29,250 nt of DNA from CAYQUC01 sp964514215 (lineage in GTDB: Bacteria > Pseudomonadota > Gammaproteobacteria > UBA6429 > Thiohalophilaceae), in NCBI GenBank assembly GCA_964514215.1, contig CAZEPW010000047.1:1-29250 (forward strand), given 5' to 3'. Below are positions 7,896 through 15,471 of the stretch, one piece after another. The notes beneath the pieces were generated by a model. It was given only the letters and a program-made list of their open reading frames with translations. It ran no database searches and was not told where the DNA came from. The position numbers and the translations under genes were made by a program. Position 1 is the stretch's first letter; every line of letters begins with the position of its first letter.

Positions 7896-8441
7896 TTATT
7901 GACGAACAAAACCACGATTAAAATCTAACGTATCCGGGCGCAAACTCGGAGTAGAGGCATCCAACACACCATCGATAATACCAAAATATAAAGTATTTCC
8001 ATTGAGGTAAAAAATATCAAAATCATCGTTATCAAATGGCGCACCGTTTGATTGCGTAATGCTTGAATCAAATTCAAAAGCCTGCACACCACTGGTTGTT
8101 GTAACAGCAACGCCACTTAAACTAAAAACACCACTAGCCGTTGGATTGGGTGCCAATGCAAACGGTACAGTGCAATTCGCGTCGGTAAAATTTTGAATAC
8201 TTGAGCTAAAACTATTTCCAGAGAACGTTGCAGTAACAATATCGTAAAAACTACTTGGATCAGCCGCATCAACCACACCACAGGATTTTAGCCAAGTACC
8301 CTCTAAAATCGTCGGAGTTGTTGATAGTGGTGACACAGGATTAGTGCTATTTGAACCACTTGAGCCACCACCACATGCCGATGTCATCAGTGCCAACAAC
8401 ACCAAAAATAGTAATCTCGCTTTATTTTTAAACATATCCAC
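7896..8441 (-). CDS. Lipoprotein of unknown function
   Basis: A 181-residue predicted lipoprotein that opens the three-gene operon. The lipobox is TSAC, followed by GGGSSGSNS. The mature part has Thr/Ser-rich strands and two further cysteines (KSCGVVDAAD and DANCTVPF) that could form a disulphide. The phrase LEGTWLKSCG resembles the opening of small lipocalin-like extracellular proteins, but I cannot name a family. The start is probably the GTG at 8441, because AAGGA (8449-8453) is seven bases from it. An ATG two codons later (8435) would be 13 bases away. The gene reads away from the sigma-factor cluster across a 373-base divergent intergenic region. Confidence 0.78.
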   Translation of the reverse strand: MDMFKNKARLLFLVLLALMTSACGGGSSGSNSTNPVSPLSTTPTILEGTWLKSCGVVDAADPSSFYDIVTATFSGNSFSSSIQNFTDANCTVPFALAPNPTASGVFSLSGVAVTTTSGVQAFEFDSSITQSNGAPFDNDDFDIFYLNGNTLYFGIIDGVLDASTPSLRPDTLDFNRGFVRQ

Positions 8442-8814
8442 TTCTGTTTCCTTTTCAGTTATTAAAATTGCGTATTACTTACAAAGACAGACCAAGGGCA
8501 ATTTGGGTTACAGTTAAAACCAAAAAAAAATACAATTTATTCTGCCTAACAAAAACAATAACTTAGTAAAACCATAAGAAATTTATGTTTAAAACATGAC
8601 ATTAATGTGGGAAAAATGTACACATTGTGAACATATTGATTGAATAATTAGGTAGAATCACAATGGAAAGCTCCTAGAACTGGGCTTATCATCACAGTTT
8701 AATAGGTCATAAAATGATTAGTGTAATATGTGTATAAAAAGCACTACTGCTTCCAACTAAATCATTGATATAGTTCAAATAACAAGTTCAGAATGTGTTT
8801 TAGGTATTACAGGA
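8442..8814. promoter_or_regulatory. Divergent intergenic region between lipoprotein operon and sigma cluster
   Basis: This 373-base AT-rich interval must hold promoters for both directions, but I cannot assign reliable hexamers. Its central part carries several small palindromes built from ATGT/ACAT: ATGTTTAAAACAT (8585-8597), ACATTAATGT (8599-8608) and AATGT-AC-ACATT (8615-8626). Such clustering could be an operator, although AT-rich DNA makes short palindromes common. No open frame or RNA gene was seen. Confidence 0.45.
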
Positions 8815-10977
8815 ATGGATAAAAATATAATAGTAGAGCGGTTTTACAAAGACCACAAAGATCATGTCTATAACTTCATAACCCGTTTGGTCGATGAAGA
8901 GCAAGCTATCGATATTTGCCTGCAAACCTTTATTAAAGCATTAAGTGACAAAAATGTTGCTCAAATTGCAAATCCTAAGACCTATCTTTTTACGATTGCT
9001 CGAAATATTCTTTACGCCAATATTCAAACAACAAACAGCTCAGAAGAAAAGCATGGTAATGAGTCAGAACCCAAACCTGAATCAAAAAAAGAAGATAATG
9101 TAGCAGTAGCACTAAAATCTAAAACTGAAAACCAAGAGATTCCACAACAAAAATCAACCGAGCTACAAAAATTACAAGACAAGGTTAAACAAGCCATTAA
9201 TCGCATGTCGGTCAAAACAAAAGAACTGATGATCTTACGCTACACTGAAGATCTCAGCATTAAAGAAATTTCACATATTACAAGTCGAACAATATCAGAT
9301 GTGAAAGTTAATTTACATCGTTCAAAACTTCGATTTGAATCTGCTTTTAGTGATGATAAAGCGAATAACGTATCCGTTTCACATGAATCCTGCGATCCGC
9401 TAGCAACATTACTTGCACCACATAAAAACTCTGACATTCTAGAGCCCCATTTACAACTAATCGATAAACACATTAGCAAATGTTTTCTATGCACTGAAGA
9501 CGAAGAAAAAATACAGCATTCAAAAATATTATTTAATATCGATACACTTATCACCGCACCAAAAATATTCGATCAAAAAATGAATGATGCAATGGCATCA
9601 GAATATAGTTTCTTAGCCAAAATAGCCAAACTACCTAAGAAAACTGCAACCATAAAAAATATTAGCAAAAAAGCCGCCGCTAAAGTTACGAATGTCAGCA
9701 CGATATCAAGCCACCTTGCAACCAAAATTGGTTATGGCATGGTAGCCGGATTAGCCAGCATTATAATTCTGTTCACCTTATTTAGCGACGATATCGAAGT
9801 AGCCGACAATGACAAAAACGCCGCAGAAACTGATATTGATCCATTTGTAAATACCGATTTATCCGCATTAGTGAATTTTAAAGCCAAAAATAATACTACC
9901 GGACAGTACATCAAACAAAACTTATCTTGGGAAGTTTATTCAACAAATCATGACGAATTAGTTGAATCCAGTACCTCTGAAAACTTTGACATCGGATTAA
10001 CTCCGGGAAAATATTATGTCACTGCACAATATCAAGGCAAAACAATTAAATCACCATTTGAAATTAAAGATGATACTTCTATTAATATTGAATTAAATTT
10101 TAACAGTAGCAAACAAAAATTAGTTGCGCTCGATGTTTCAACATTACCAACCTTACACATTCATCGAAAAACCACTGATGAACACAAATCACTGCAGCCT
10201 AAACTAAACTGGGATACTTGCGTAGAAAACATCGAACTGTATATTATTTCAAAAAATTCATCACCAAAACAATGGCGCAAGCGTGAACAAGAAATCAGAA
10301 AAAAACAACCTAATTTCAAATTAAATCGAGGCATATCCACTGAACCAGACTGGGGAGCAATAACAAGTAATATAGAAGACGAATATTTCTCAGGTGATCA
10401 ATATGCACTTTATAAAAAAGGCAGCAGTTACAAAATAATAAATGATGGTAGCTGTAAACTAGTTCAAACCGATTATCACACAGCCGTGATAGACGATGGT
10501 AAATTTAAATATTATATCGACTACATTAATAAAACTGCGGATAAAACCATTAGCCAACTAATCATAGAAAAGGGCGTGCAAGCAATGAACAAAATGCTCG
10601 AAAGCGCCAACAAAAACCAACAAACAACGAATGAAAAAACTAAAACTAATATAACATTAATTGCCGGAACCGAATCCGTTATTGGTGAACCCTGTGAATA
10701 TACATTTAACGATGACAGGAGTGACATACGCCATTGTTATTGGAAAACCATGCACCAATACCCTTCATACATAAAACGTAACATTATTTTAAAAACGACA
10801 AAACAATTAGACAACAAACAATCTTTCTTTGGTAAAGCGATTAGTGTCGCAACATTATTTGAAAAAAACATCGATTTAAGCGAAAAAGTATTTTCTGTAC
10901 CATCCAATATTACTGTTACCGATACCAGTATCAAAGATTTGAAAAACTTAAAAAATGTGCTTTCTGTTAGCCGTTAG
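8815..10977 (+). CDS. Membrane-tethered ECF sigma / anti-sigma / sensor fusion, paralogue 1
   Basis: A 720-residue multidomain protein. Residues 1-70 are sigma region 2 (FYKDHKDHVYNF, LQTFIKALSDK, NPKTYLFTIARN). A charged linker (71-118) leads to sigma region 4 (about 120-178: RMSVKTKELMILRY, IKEISHITSRTISDVKVNLH). Next is a zinc-finger anti-sigma-like segment with His219-xxx-Cys223-xx-Cys226 and a possible fourth ligand at Cys193 or His203. A transmembrane helix (about 303-323) follows. The remaining 400 residues should be periplasmic: a beta-sandwich-like part (350-430), then a domain with four cysteines (469, 547, 627, 641). I infer a sigma factor held at the membrane by its own inhibitory region and released by a signal, perhaps by proteolysis. 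The ribosome binding site is weak. Sigma and zinc parts are confident; the sensor is not a family I recognise with certainty. Confidence 0.85.
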   Translation: MDKNIIVERFYKDHKDHVYNFITRLVDEEQAIDICLQTFIKALSDKNVAQIANPKTYLFTIARNILYANIQTTNSSEEKHGNESEPKPESKKEDNVAVALKSKTENQEIPQQKSTELQKLQDKVKQAINRMSVKTKELMILRYTEDLSIKEISHITSRTISDVKVNLHRSKLRFESAFSDDKANNVSVSHESCDPLATLLAPHKNSDILEPHLQLIDKHISKCFLCTEDEEKIQHSKILFNIDTLITAPKIFDQKMNDAMASEYSFLAKIAKLPKKTATIKNISKKAAAKVTNVSTISSHLATKIGYGMVAGLASIIILFTLFSDDIEVADNDKNAAETDIDPFVNTDLSALVNFKAKNNTTGQYIKQNLSWEVYSTNHDELVESSTSENFDIGLTPGKYYVTAQYQGKTIKSPFEIKDDTSINIELNFNSSKQKLVALDVSTLPTLHIHRKTTDEHKSLQPKLNWDTCVENIELYIISKNSSPKQWRKREQEIRKKQPNFKLNRGISTEPDWGAITSNIEDEYFSGDQYALYKKGSSYKIINDGSCKLVQTDYHTAVIDDGKFKYYIDYINKTADKTISQLIIEKGVQAMNKMLESANKNQQTTNEKTKTNITLIAGTESVIGEPCEYTFNDDRSDIRHCYWKTMHQYPSYIKRNIILKTTKQLDNKQSFFGKAISVATLFEKNIDLSEKVFSVPSNITVTDTSIKDLKNLKNVLSVSR

Positions 10978-11224
10978 TTTGTTTAAGTATTCCATTTCAT
11001 TACAGTTTTTCAATTTTACAAACAACTAGTTTCACTTCAAATAACCATCGAAAACACCATTATCATGACAAATAGTGTCATTACTGCTTGATTTTACTTT
11101 AAATTTATCACAACGGTGTTTAAGCTGTAAATATTATTAAAAATAAATCGTTATTTTGTGTAACCAAAATTAGCACCCAGTTGTCTTTATCAGTAACACA
11201 CGCAAATTTTAATAGGGAATATAA
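10978..11224. promoter_or_regulatory. Intergenic region upstream of sigma paralogue 2
   Basis: A 247-base AT-rich spacer with no gene. It contains a hyphenated palindrome ATGACA-AATAG-TGTCAT at 11065-11081, about 145 bases before the next start codon, which could be an operator. I found no clear -35/-10 pair and no hairpin with a T-run for the preceding gene. The next gene has a good ribosome binding site (AGGGA at 11214-11218). Confidence 0.4.
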
Positions 11225-13426
11225 ATGGACAAAAACACCATAATCGAACGCTTATACCGCGAACATAAAGACCACGTTTATAACTTTATAGCGCGAATGG
11301 CAAACGATCCTGAGCTAGCCATGGACGTAACACAACAAACCTTTGTTAAAGCATTAAGCGATAAAAATCTAACACAAATCGAAAACCCTAAGGCCTACCT
11401 ATTTACCATAGCTCGAAATACACTATTCAACGAATTTAAAAGGAAAAAAGCCACCTCACTCGATGCCATCGAAGACGCAAGTGATTTCGAAGCCATTGAT
11501 GAAAATGAGCAAGTGCATGACAAAACCGAGTTACACGACTTGCAGGCAAAAGTAGAACAATCAATTAAACGCATGCCGGCAAAAACTAAAGAATTAATGA
11601 TATTACGCTATACCGAAGATTTAAGCATAAAAGAAATTTCCGCTATCACCGGCAGAACGTTATCGGACGTAAAAGTCAATTTACACCGAGCCCGGATTAA
11701 ATTTGAATCATCATTCACCAATGAAATGTATGCCAAGGTTGCAATATCGCGCGCCCAATGTGATACCCTGACAAGCCTATTAGCACCTCATGCCAATAAC
11801 GATATCCCGGAACAACAACTGCAAATTGTTGATAAACATATCAACAAATGTAAAATTTGTTCTGACGATGCTGAACAATTAAAGCGCTCAAGAATATTAT
11901 TCAATCTTGGCGCACTCATCAGCGCACCGTATATTTTTGACAAAATGATGAGTGATGCCATGGCATCCGAATTTAATTTCTTAGCAACAAATACAAAAAC
12001 GAATAGCAGCAGTGCGACAACATCATCAATATCAAAAACCGTTACCAGCAAATTAATATCAACTAAAATTGCTTTAATATCAACTGTGGTGGTAGTGACG
12101 GGAATAGTGGGTTTAATATTACTCACGTCTCCAAAAGAAGATGAACCCCTAATAGTCAACACTGCAACAGCCATTTCAGCAAACAACAACAATACCAGCC
12201 CAGCAGCAGCAAACCAAAATACCGCTGCTCCGGTTAAAATCGATCCTGGTGCAACAGCCATGGTTAACTTTAAAGCACGACAAAATAAAACCGGCAGTTA
12301 TATTTTCCAAGGTTTAAAATGGGATATTTATCACAGCGCCGATAACCAAGGAAAAACAACATCCAGTAATCCTGAGTTAGTTCAATCCAGCACCAATGCA
12401 AACTTTAGCGCCATATTGGAATCTGGTTATTACCTCGCTAAAGTCAGCTATCAAGGTAAAACCATTGAATCAAAATTTACCGTTAAAGACGATAATGAAT
12501 TGAACATTGAGTTGTCTTTCTCTAATCCAAGCAACGCTAAAACAGCTCCAGTTGCAAAAATCAAGCTACCCACAATTCATATTCGGCGCCTACAAACTGG
12601 CACGCATGAATCCAACCCACTAAAAGTCGCTTGGGATCTTTGTGTCACGAGTATTGAACTCTATAAAGAAAGTCGTGCAAAATACCCAGAGATGTGGCCC
12701 ATGCAGGAAAAAATACTCAAAGAATCAAACCCAAATTTTAATCTTGATCGGGGGCTTGCGCCTGAGCCCAGTTGGAAAACCCTAACCCAAAATTATGAAG
12801 ACGAATATTTTTCAGGCGAAAAATACGCACTCTATGAAAAAGGCAGCCGCTATGAAGTATCCGATGATGGTAGTTGTAAATTAGATAAAACTGACTACAA
12901 CCGAGCCGAAATAGACGACGGTGAATTCGGTTATGAGGTTGATTTCATCGGAAAAGTCGCTCAAAAATATCAAAGCAAAGTTGTGTTAGAAAAAGAAGTA
13001 CAACAAATGTATAAAAACGTTGCAAAAAACAGCCCATTTTTAGGACAAATGTTAGGTGAAGCCATGCTCGGCAAAGATGGCAGTGTACAACGACAACAAT
13101 CGGTAAATGCGATTAACGAGTTAAACAAACTCACCCAAGTGGCGGGCAGCAAAATCATCGCGGGTGAAACCTGTGAATACACGGTTTTAGGAAAACAAAC
13201 GAAAACACAAATTTGCTATTGGAAAACCATGCACGACTACCCAGCGACAGTAAAACGCAGCATTATTTTAGAAACGATTGTCGACTTAACAAACAGTAGC
13301 AGCGAAATGTTTGGCAAATCAACCACCAAGGCGATCTTATTTGAAAAAGACATCACGATAGCCGATAGCATATTTTCTGCGCCACCGAATGTACGTATCG
13401 ATGCTAGTGCTTTAAATTATGAGTAA
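11225..13426 (+). CDS. Membrane-tethered ECF sigma / anti-sigma / sensor fusion, paralogue 2
   Basis: A 733-residue protein with the same domain order as its upstream neighbour and clear similarity over its full length. Sigma region 2 is about 1-75 (LYREHKDHVYNF, DVTQQTFVKALSDK, NPKAYLFTIARN). Sigma region 4 is about 105-163 (RMPAKTKELMILRY, KEISAITGRTLSDVKVNLH). The zinc motif is His205-xxx-Cys209-xx-Cys212, with Cys179 or His189 as a possible extra ligand. One transmembrane helix spans about 281-301. A low-complexity Asn/Ala/Pro/Thr stalk (305-340) precedes a beta-sandwich-like domain (345-432) and the C-terminal sensor, whose cysteines at 473, 551, 650 and 664 align with those of paralogue 1. 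The sigma DNA-binding helices look intact. Its stop overlaps the next start by eight bases, so the third gene is translationally coupled. Confidence 0.87.
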   Translation: MDKNTIIERLYREHKDHVYNFIARMANDPELAMDVTQQTFVKALSDKNLTQIENPKAYLFTIARNTLFNEFKRKKATSLDAIEDASDFEAIDENEQVHDKTELHDLQAKVEQSIKRMPAKTKELMILRYTEDLSIKEISAITGRTLSDVKVNLHRARIKFESSFTNEMYAKVAISRAQCDTLTSLLAPHANNDIPEQQLQIVDKHINKCKICSDDAEQLKRSRILFNLGALISAPYIFDKMMSDAMASEFNFLATNTKTNSSSATTSSISKTVTSKLISTKIALISTVVVVTGIVGLILLTSPKEDEPLIVNTATAISANNNNTSPAAANQNTAAPVKIDPGATAMVNFKARQNKTGSYIFQGLKWDIYHSADNQGKTTSSNPELVQSSTNANFSAILESGYYLAKVSYQGKTIESKFTVKDDNELNIELSFSNPSNAKTAPVAKIKLPTIHIRRLQTGTHESNPLKVAWDLCVTSIELYKESRAKYPEMWPMQEKILKESNPNFNLDRGLAPEPSWKTLTQNYEDEYFSGEKYALYEKGSRYEVSDDGSCKLDKTDYNRAEIDDGEFGYEVDFIGKVAQKYQSKVVLEKEVQQMYKNVAKNSPFLGQMLGEAMLGKDGSVQRQQSVNAINELNKLTQVAGSKIIAGETCEYTVLGKQTKTQICYWKTMHDYPATVKRSIILETIVDLTNSSSEMFGKSTTKAILFEKDITIADSIFSAPPNVRIDASALNYE

Positions 13427-14192
13427 TACAATGCCAAGTAAATTACACATTGAAAATTCATATTTTAAATATAAAAAGCTAATTTATAATACTATTTTTA
13501 TATTAACCAATGATCATGAGATGGCAATGGACATAACACAACAAACATTTTTAAAAGTGTTAGACGATAATATACAAATTGGTTTAACCCAATTTGGTTT
13601 ACTTAAAATAGCGCATCAGCATCATCGTCAGCAAGCTATTAATAAAAACCATATTCAATTTGATAAAATTGATCAAAGCATCGAATTGAATTATTTTAAT
13701 GAACATAATCGTTTTTCAACCACAAATAATGTGTTTAAACTAATACAATCGAATGTTGAAAACTCATTGAATAAAATGAAAATAACCGCAAAGGAATTGC
13801 TGATTCTTTACTTCATCGAAAACATGTCCATTATTGAAATAGCAGCCATCACACAGCGCTTGGTGCTTGATGTGAAAATCAATTTGTATCATGCCCAAAT
13901 AGTATTAGAATCAATGATAATCAACAGCATGAAAAATTATCATATTAATATCAGAAAACAATGTCAGCACTATTTAATATTAACACATCAATTTTATTTA
14001 CTGGATATTCCGAGCAGTCATATTCAATTGATTAACTCGCACCTTAAATCCTGTAATTTTTGTAGCAATAATAATGCCTGCTTAAAACAAATTGGAATTT
14101 TATTAAATTTAATACCAAGTTATCGAATCAACAATAAATTAACTCATCATAAACCCAAAATTAATCGCAACAAAATAACTTATATACACTAA
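13419..14192 (+). CDS. Short, degenerate sigma-factor paralogue without membrane or sensor parts
   Basis: A 257-residue relative of the N-terminal third of the two preceding proteins. Sigma region 2 is recognisable (KYKKLIYNTIF, MAMDITQQTFLKVLDD) but the usual IARN motif has become IAHQHH. Region 4 keeps the frame (KITAKELLILYFIENMSIIEIAAITQR) but conserved polar and basic DNA-contact positions are changed, e.g. the ITGRTLSDVKVNLHRAR of paralogue 2 reads ITQRLVLDVKINLYHAQ. The zinc motif survives as His208-xxx-Cys212-xx-Cys215. It stops soon after, with a basic tail and no transmembrane helix. Base composition is even more AT-rich than its neighbours. It overlaps the upstream gene by eight bases; a second ATG is at 13431. 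It could be a decaying duplicate, or a soluble partner that binds the same targets without activating transcription. Confidence 0.75.
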   Translation: MSNTMPSKLHIENSYFKYKKLIYNTIFILTNDHEMAMDITQQTFLKVLDDNIQIGLTQFGLLKIAHQHHRQQAINKNHIQFDKIDQSIELNYFNEHNRFSTTNNVFKLIQSNVENSLNKMKITAKELLILYFIENMSIIEIAAITQRLVLDVKINLYHAQIVLESMIINSMKNYHINIRKQCQHYLILTHQFYLLDIPSSHIQLINSHLKSCNFCSNNNACLKQIGILLNLIPSYRINNKLTHHKPKINRNKITYIH

Positions 14193-14214
14193 ACTAAAAT
14201 TAAGGAATAAAACC

Positions 14215-14979
14215 ATGAAAAAAATATTTTTTATTGTACTCATTAGTAGCTTAATGCAACAACTTGCTTTAGCCGATTCTCGGCTAGTTTTTAAAACTAC
14301 AGAAGACAAACTAACCTATTGGTCGAACGATAAATATTTTAGAATGAAAATACCAAAAGACAAAGAATCCACTAACTCTCCTATGTCTAGTGGCGAGATG
14401 TTAGCCGATTTGCGTTCAGGAAAAACCTATATGATTAACGATAAAGAAAAAATAATCGTAGACGTATCTAATCCTGAAGCATTATTTGGCGGTTTACCAA
14501 AGGCAGAATCATCACATCAAGAAGCTGAGACAACTAACTACACATACAAAAAGATAGGTGCAGGTAAAAAGGTTGCGGGTATAAAAACGACAAAATACCA
14601 CGTCATCGCCCAAGGTAAAAAGTGTTTTGAAATTTTAATGAGTAAAAATAAAGCATTTAATCTTGTTATGAAACGACTCGATTCCGTTCAATCAGGGGAT
14701 GATGATGGCCACCACAATAATGATGATTACAACAATAGTGATGATATTTGTGAACAGGTTGAAAATCAAATGGACGACGATAAAATGGCTCAATATGGTT
14801 ACCCTGTTAAAGCAACCAATGCAAAAGGCATAGTGCAATATGAGGTACTGGAATTTAAAACCAATGTAAAAGCACCCAAAAACTATTTGGCGTTTCCCAA
14901 GGGTTATAAAGTTAAAACCATGATGGAACTAATGAAAGAAGCTTTTAGCCAAGAATTAATGAAAAAATTCGGACAGTAA
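14215..14979 (+). CDS. Secreted DUF4412-like protein
   Basis: A 254-residue exported protein, 22 bases after the third sigma paralogue and with a good AAGGA (14202-14206). Residues 1-20 are a signal peptide ending LALA, cleaved before DSRLV. The body has repeated beta strands typical of the DUF4412/outer-membrane-lipoprotein-carrier-like type (YFRMKIPK, EMLADLRSGKTYMINDKEKI, KKVAGIKTTKYHV). A very acidic, His/Asn-rich insert (161-177, DDDGHHNNDDYNNSDD) is flanked by cysteines 137 and 179 and could bind metal or be a flexible loop. Its strand order and phrases (an AGxK-IAG/VAG turn, a Cys in the next strand pair, a YP motif, then a final APPN/APKN turn) resemble the C-terminal sensor of the sigma fusions, suggesting shared ancestry. 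Operon position suggests it acts with them. Confidence 0.72.
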   Translation: MKKIFFIVLISSLMQQLALADSRLVFKTTEDKLTYWSNDKYFRMKIPKDKESTNSPMSSGEMLADLRSGKTYMINDKEKIIVDVSNPEALFGGLPKAESSHQEAETTNYTYKKIGAGKKVAGIKTTKYHVIAQGKKCFEILMSKNKAFNLVMKRLDSVQSGDDDGHHNNDDYNNSDDICEQVENQMDDDKMAQYGYPVKATNAKGIVQYEVLEFKTNVKAPKNYLAFPKGYKVKTMMELMKEAFSQELMKKFGQ

Positions 14980-14999
14980 AATATTGAGTAATCTATATT

Positions 15000-15018
15000 G
15001 AGCCGGTAAAACCGGCTC
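15000..15018. terminator. Convergent hairpin between sigma cluster and TonB-like gene
   Basis: GAGCCGGT (15000-15007) and ACCGGCTC (15011-15018) form a perfect 8-base stem with a three-base loop. It sits 20 bases past the DUF4412-like stop and 8 bases before the end of the opposing gene. The T-tract is weak on both strands, so termination efficiency is uncertain, but position and stem quality fit a shared terminator. Confidence 0.65.
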
Positions 15019-15025
15019 GATAATT

Positions 15026-15415
15026 TTATGGTGCTAATTCAATTGGATAACTAAAACTATATTCAACACCATCATAAAATTGAAACTGTTTTATAACATC
15101 AGCAAGTTGATTGGCAAGATGAACGGAGTTTGATTCATTTTCCGTCACAAAAACTTGATTCACCTTACCTGTTGAATCAATATGGATATTAAAAACCACG
15201 CGCCCAATAAGACTTGGTTCATGCTTTAACTCTGTATAATACAAGGTTGTTATTTTTGATTGGTTTTTTTGAAAAACTTGTTTAATACATTCTCTCGAAC
15301 GCGAATCGTAATGACCACAATCTTCTTCGGCTGAATTACTATTTTGACTAGCGCAAGAAACTATAAAATAGGACAATACTAATAACAGGTTTATTTTATA
15401 TCTATTTAATTTCAT
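15026..15415 (-). CDS. Lipoprotein with AgmX/PglI-type TonB-like C-terminal domain
   Basis: A 129-residue predicted lipoprotein. The signal region ends in lipobox IVSC (cysteine about residue 21). Two more cysteines (EEDCGHYD and RECIKQ) could pair. The C-terminal part (about 42-128) follows the pattern of the AgmX/PglI TonB-like domain: a helix with YYTELKHEPSLIGRVVF, the strand IHIDSTGKVNQVFV, then a helix and a last strand ending YSFSYPIEL. Such domains link to peptidoglycan or periplasmic partners in other proteins, but a free-standing short form has no fixed role. It is convergent with the sigma cluster and separated by a hairpin. Confidence 0.75.
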   Translation of the reverse strand: MKLNRYKINLLLVLSYFIVSCASQNSNSAEEDCGHYDSRSRECIKQVFQKNQSKITTLYYTELKHEPSLIGRVVFNIHIDSTGKVNQVFVTENESNSVHLANQLADVIKQFQFYDGVEYSFSYPIELAP

Positions 15416-15471
15416 GAGTCAATTTCCCTATTCTAATTTTTTAGTTTTAATCTGAGCCTAATTTTAATATA

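Noticed and set aside
11788..12261. 157-codon minus-strand open frame inside sigma paralogue 2
   Set aside because: It is the mirror of the zinc, membrane and stalk segments of the real gene and has no recognisable motif or ribosome binding site.
8815..13426. Sigma and sensor parts as separate genes joined by assembly error
   Set aside because: Two independent paralogues show the same continuous frame, domain order and spacing, which makes an artefact very unlikely.
8815..14979. Phage or insertion-element origin for the sigma cluster
   Set aside because: No integrase, transposase, tRNA-end or direct-repeat boundary was seen; the paralogues look like local tandem duplication.
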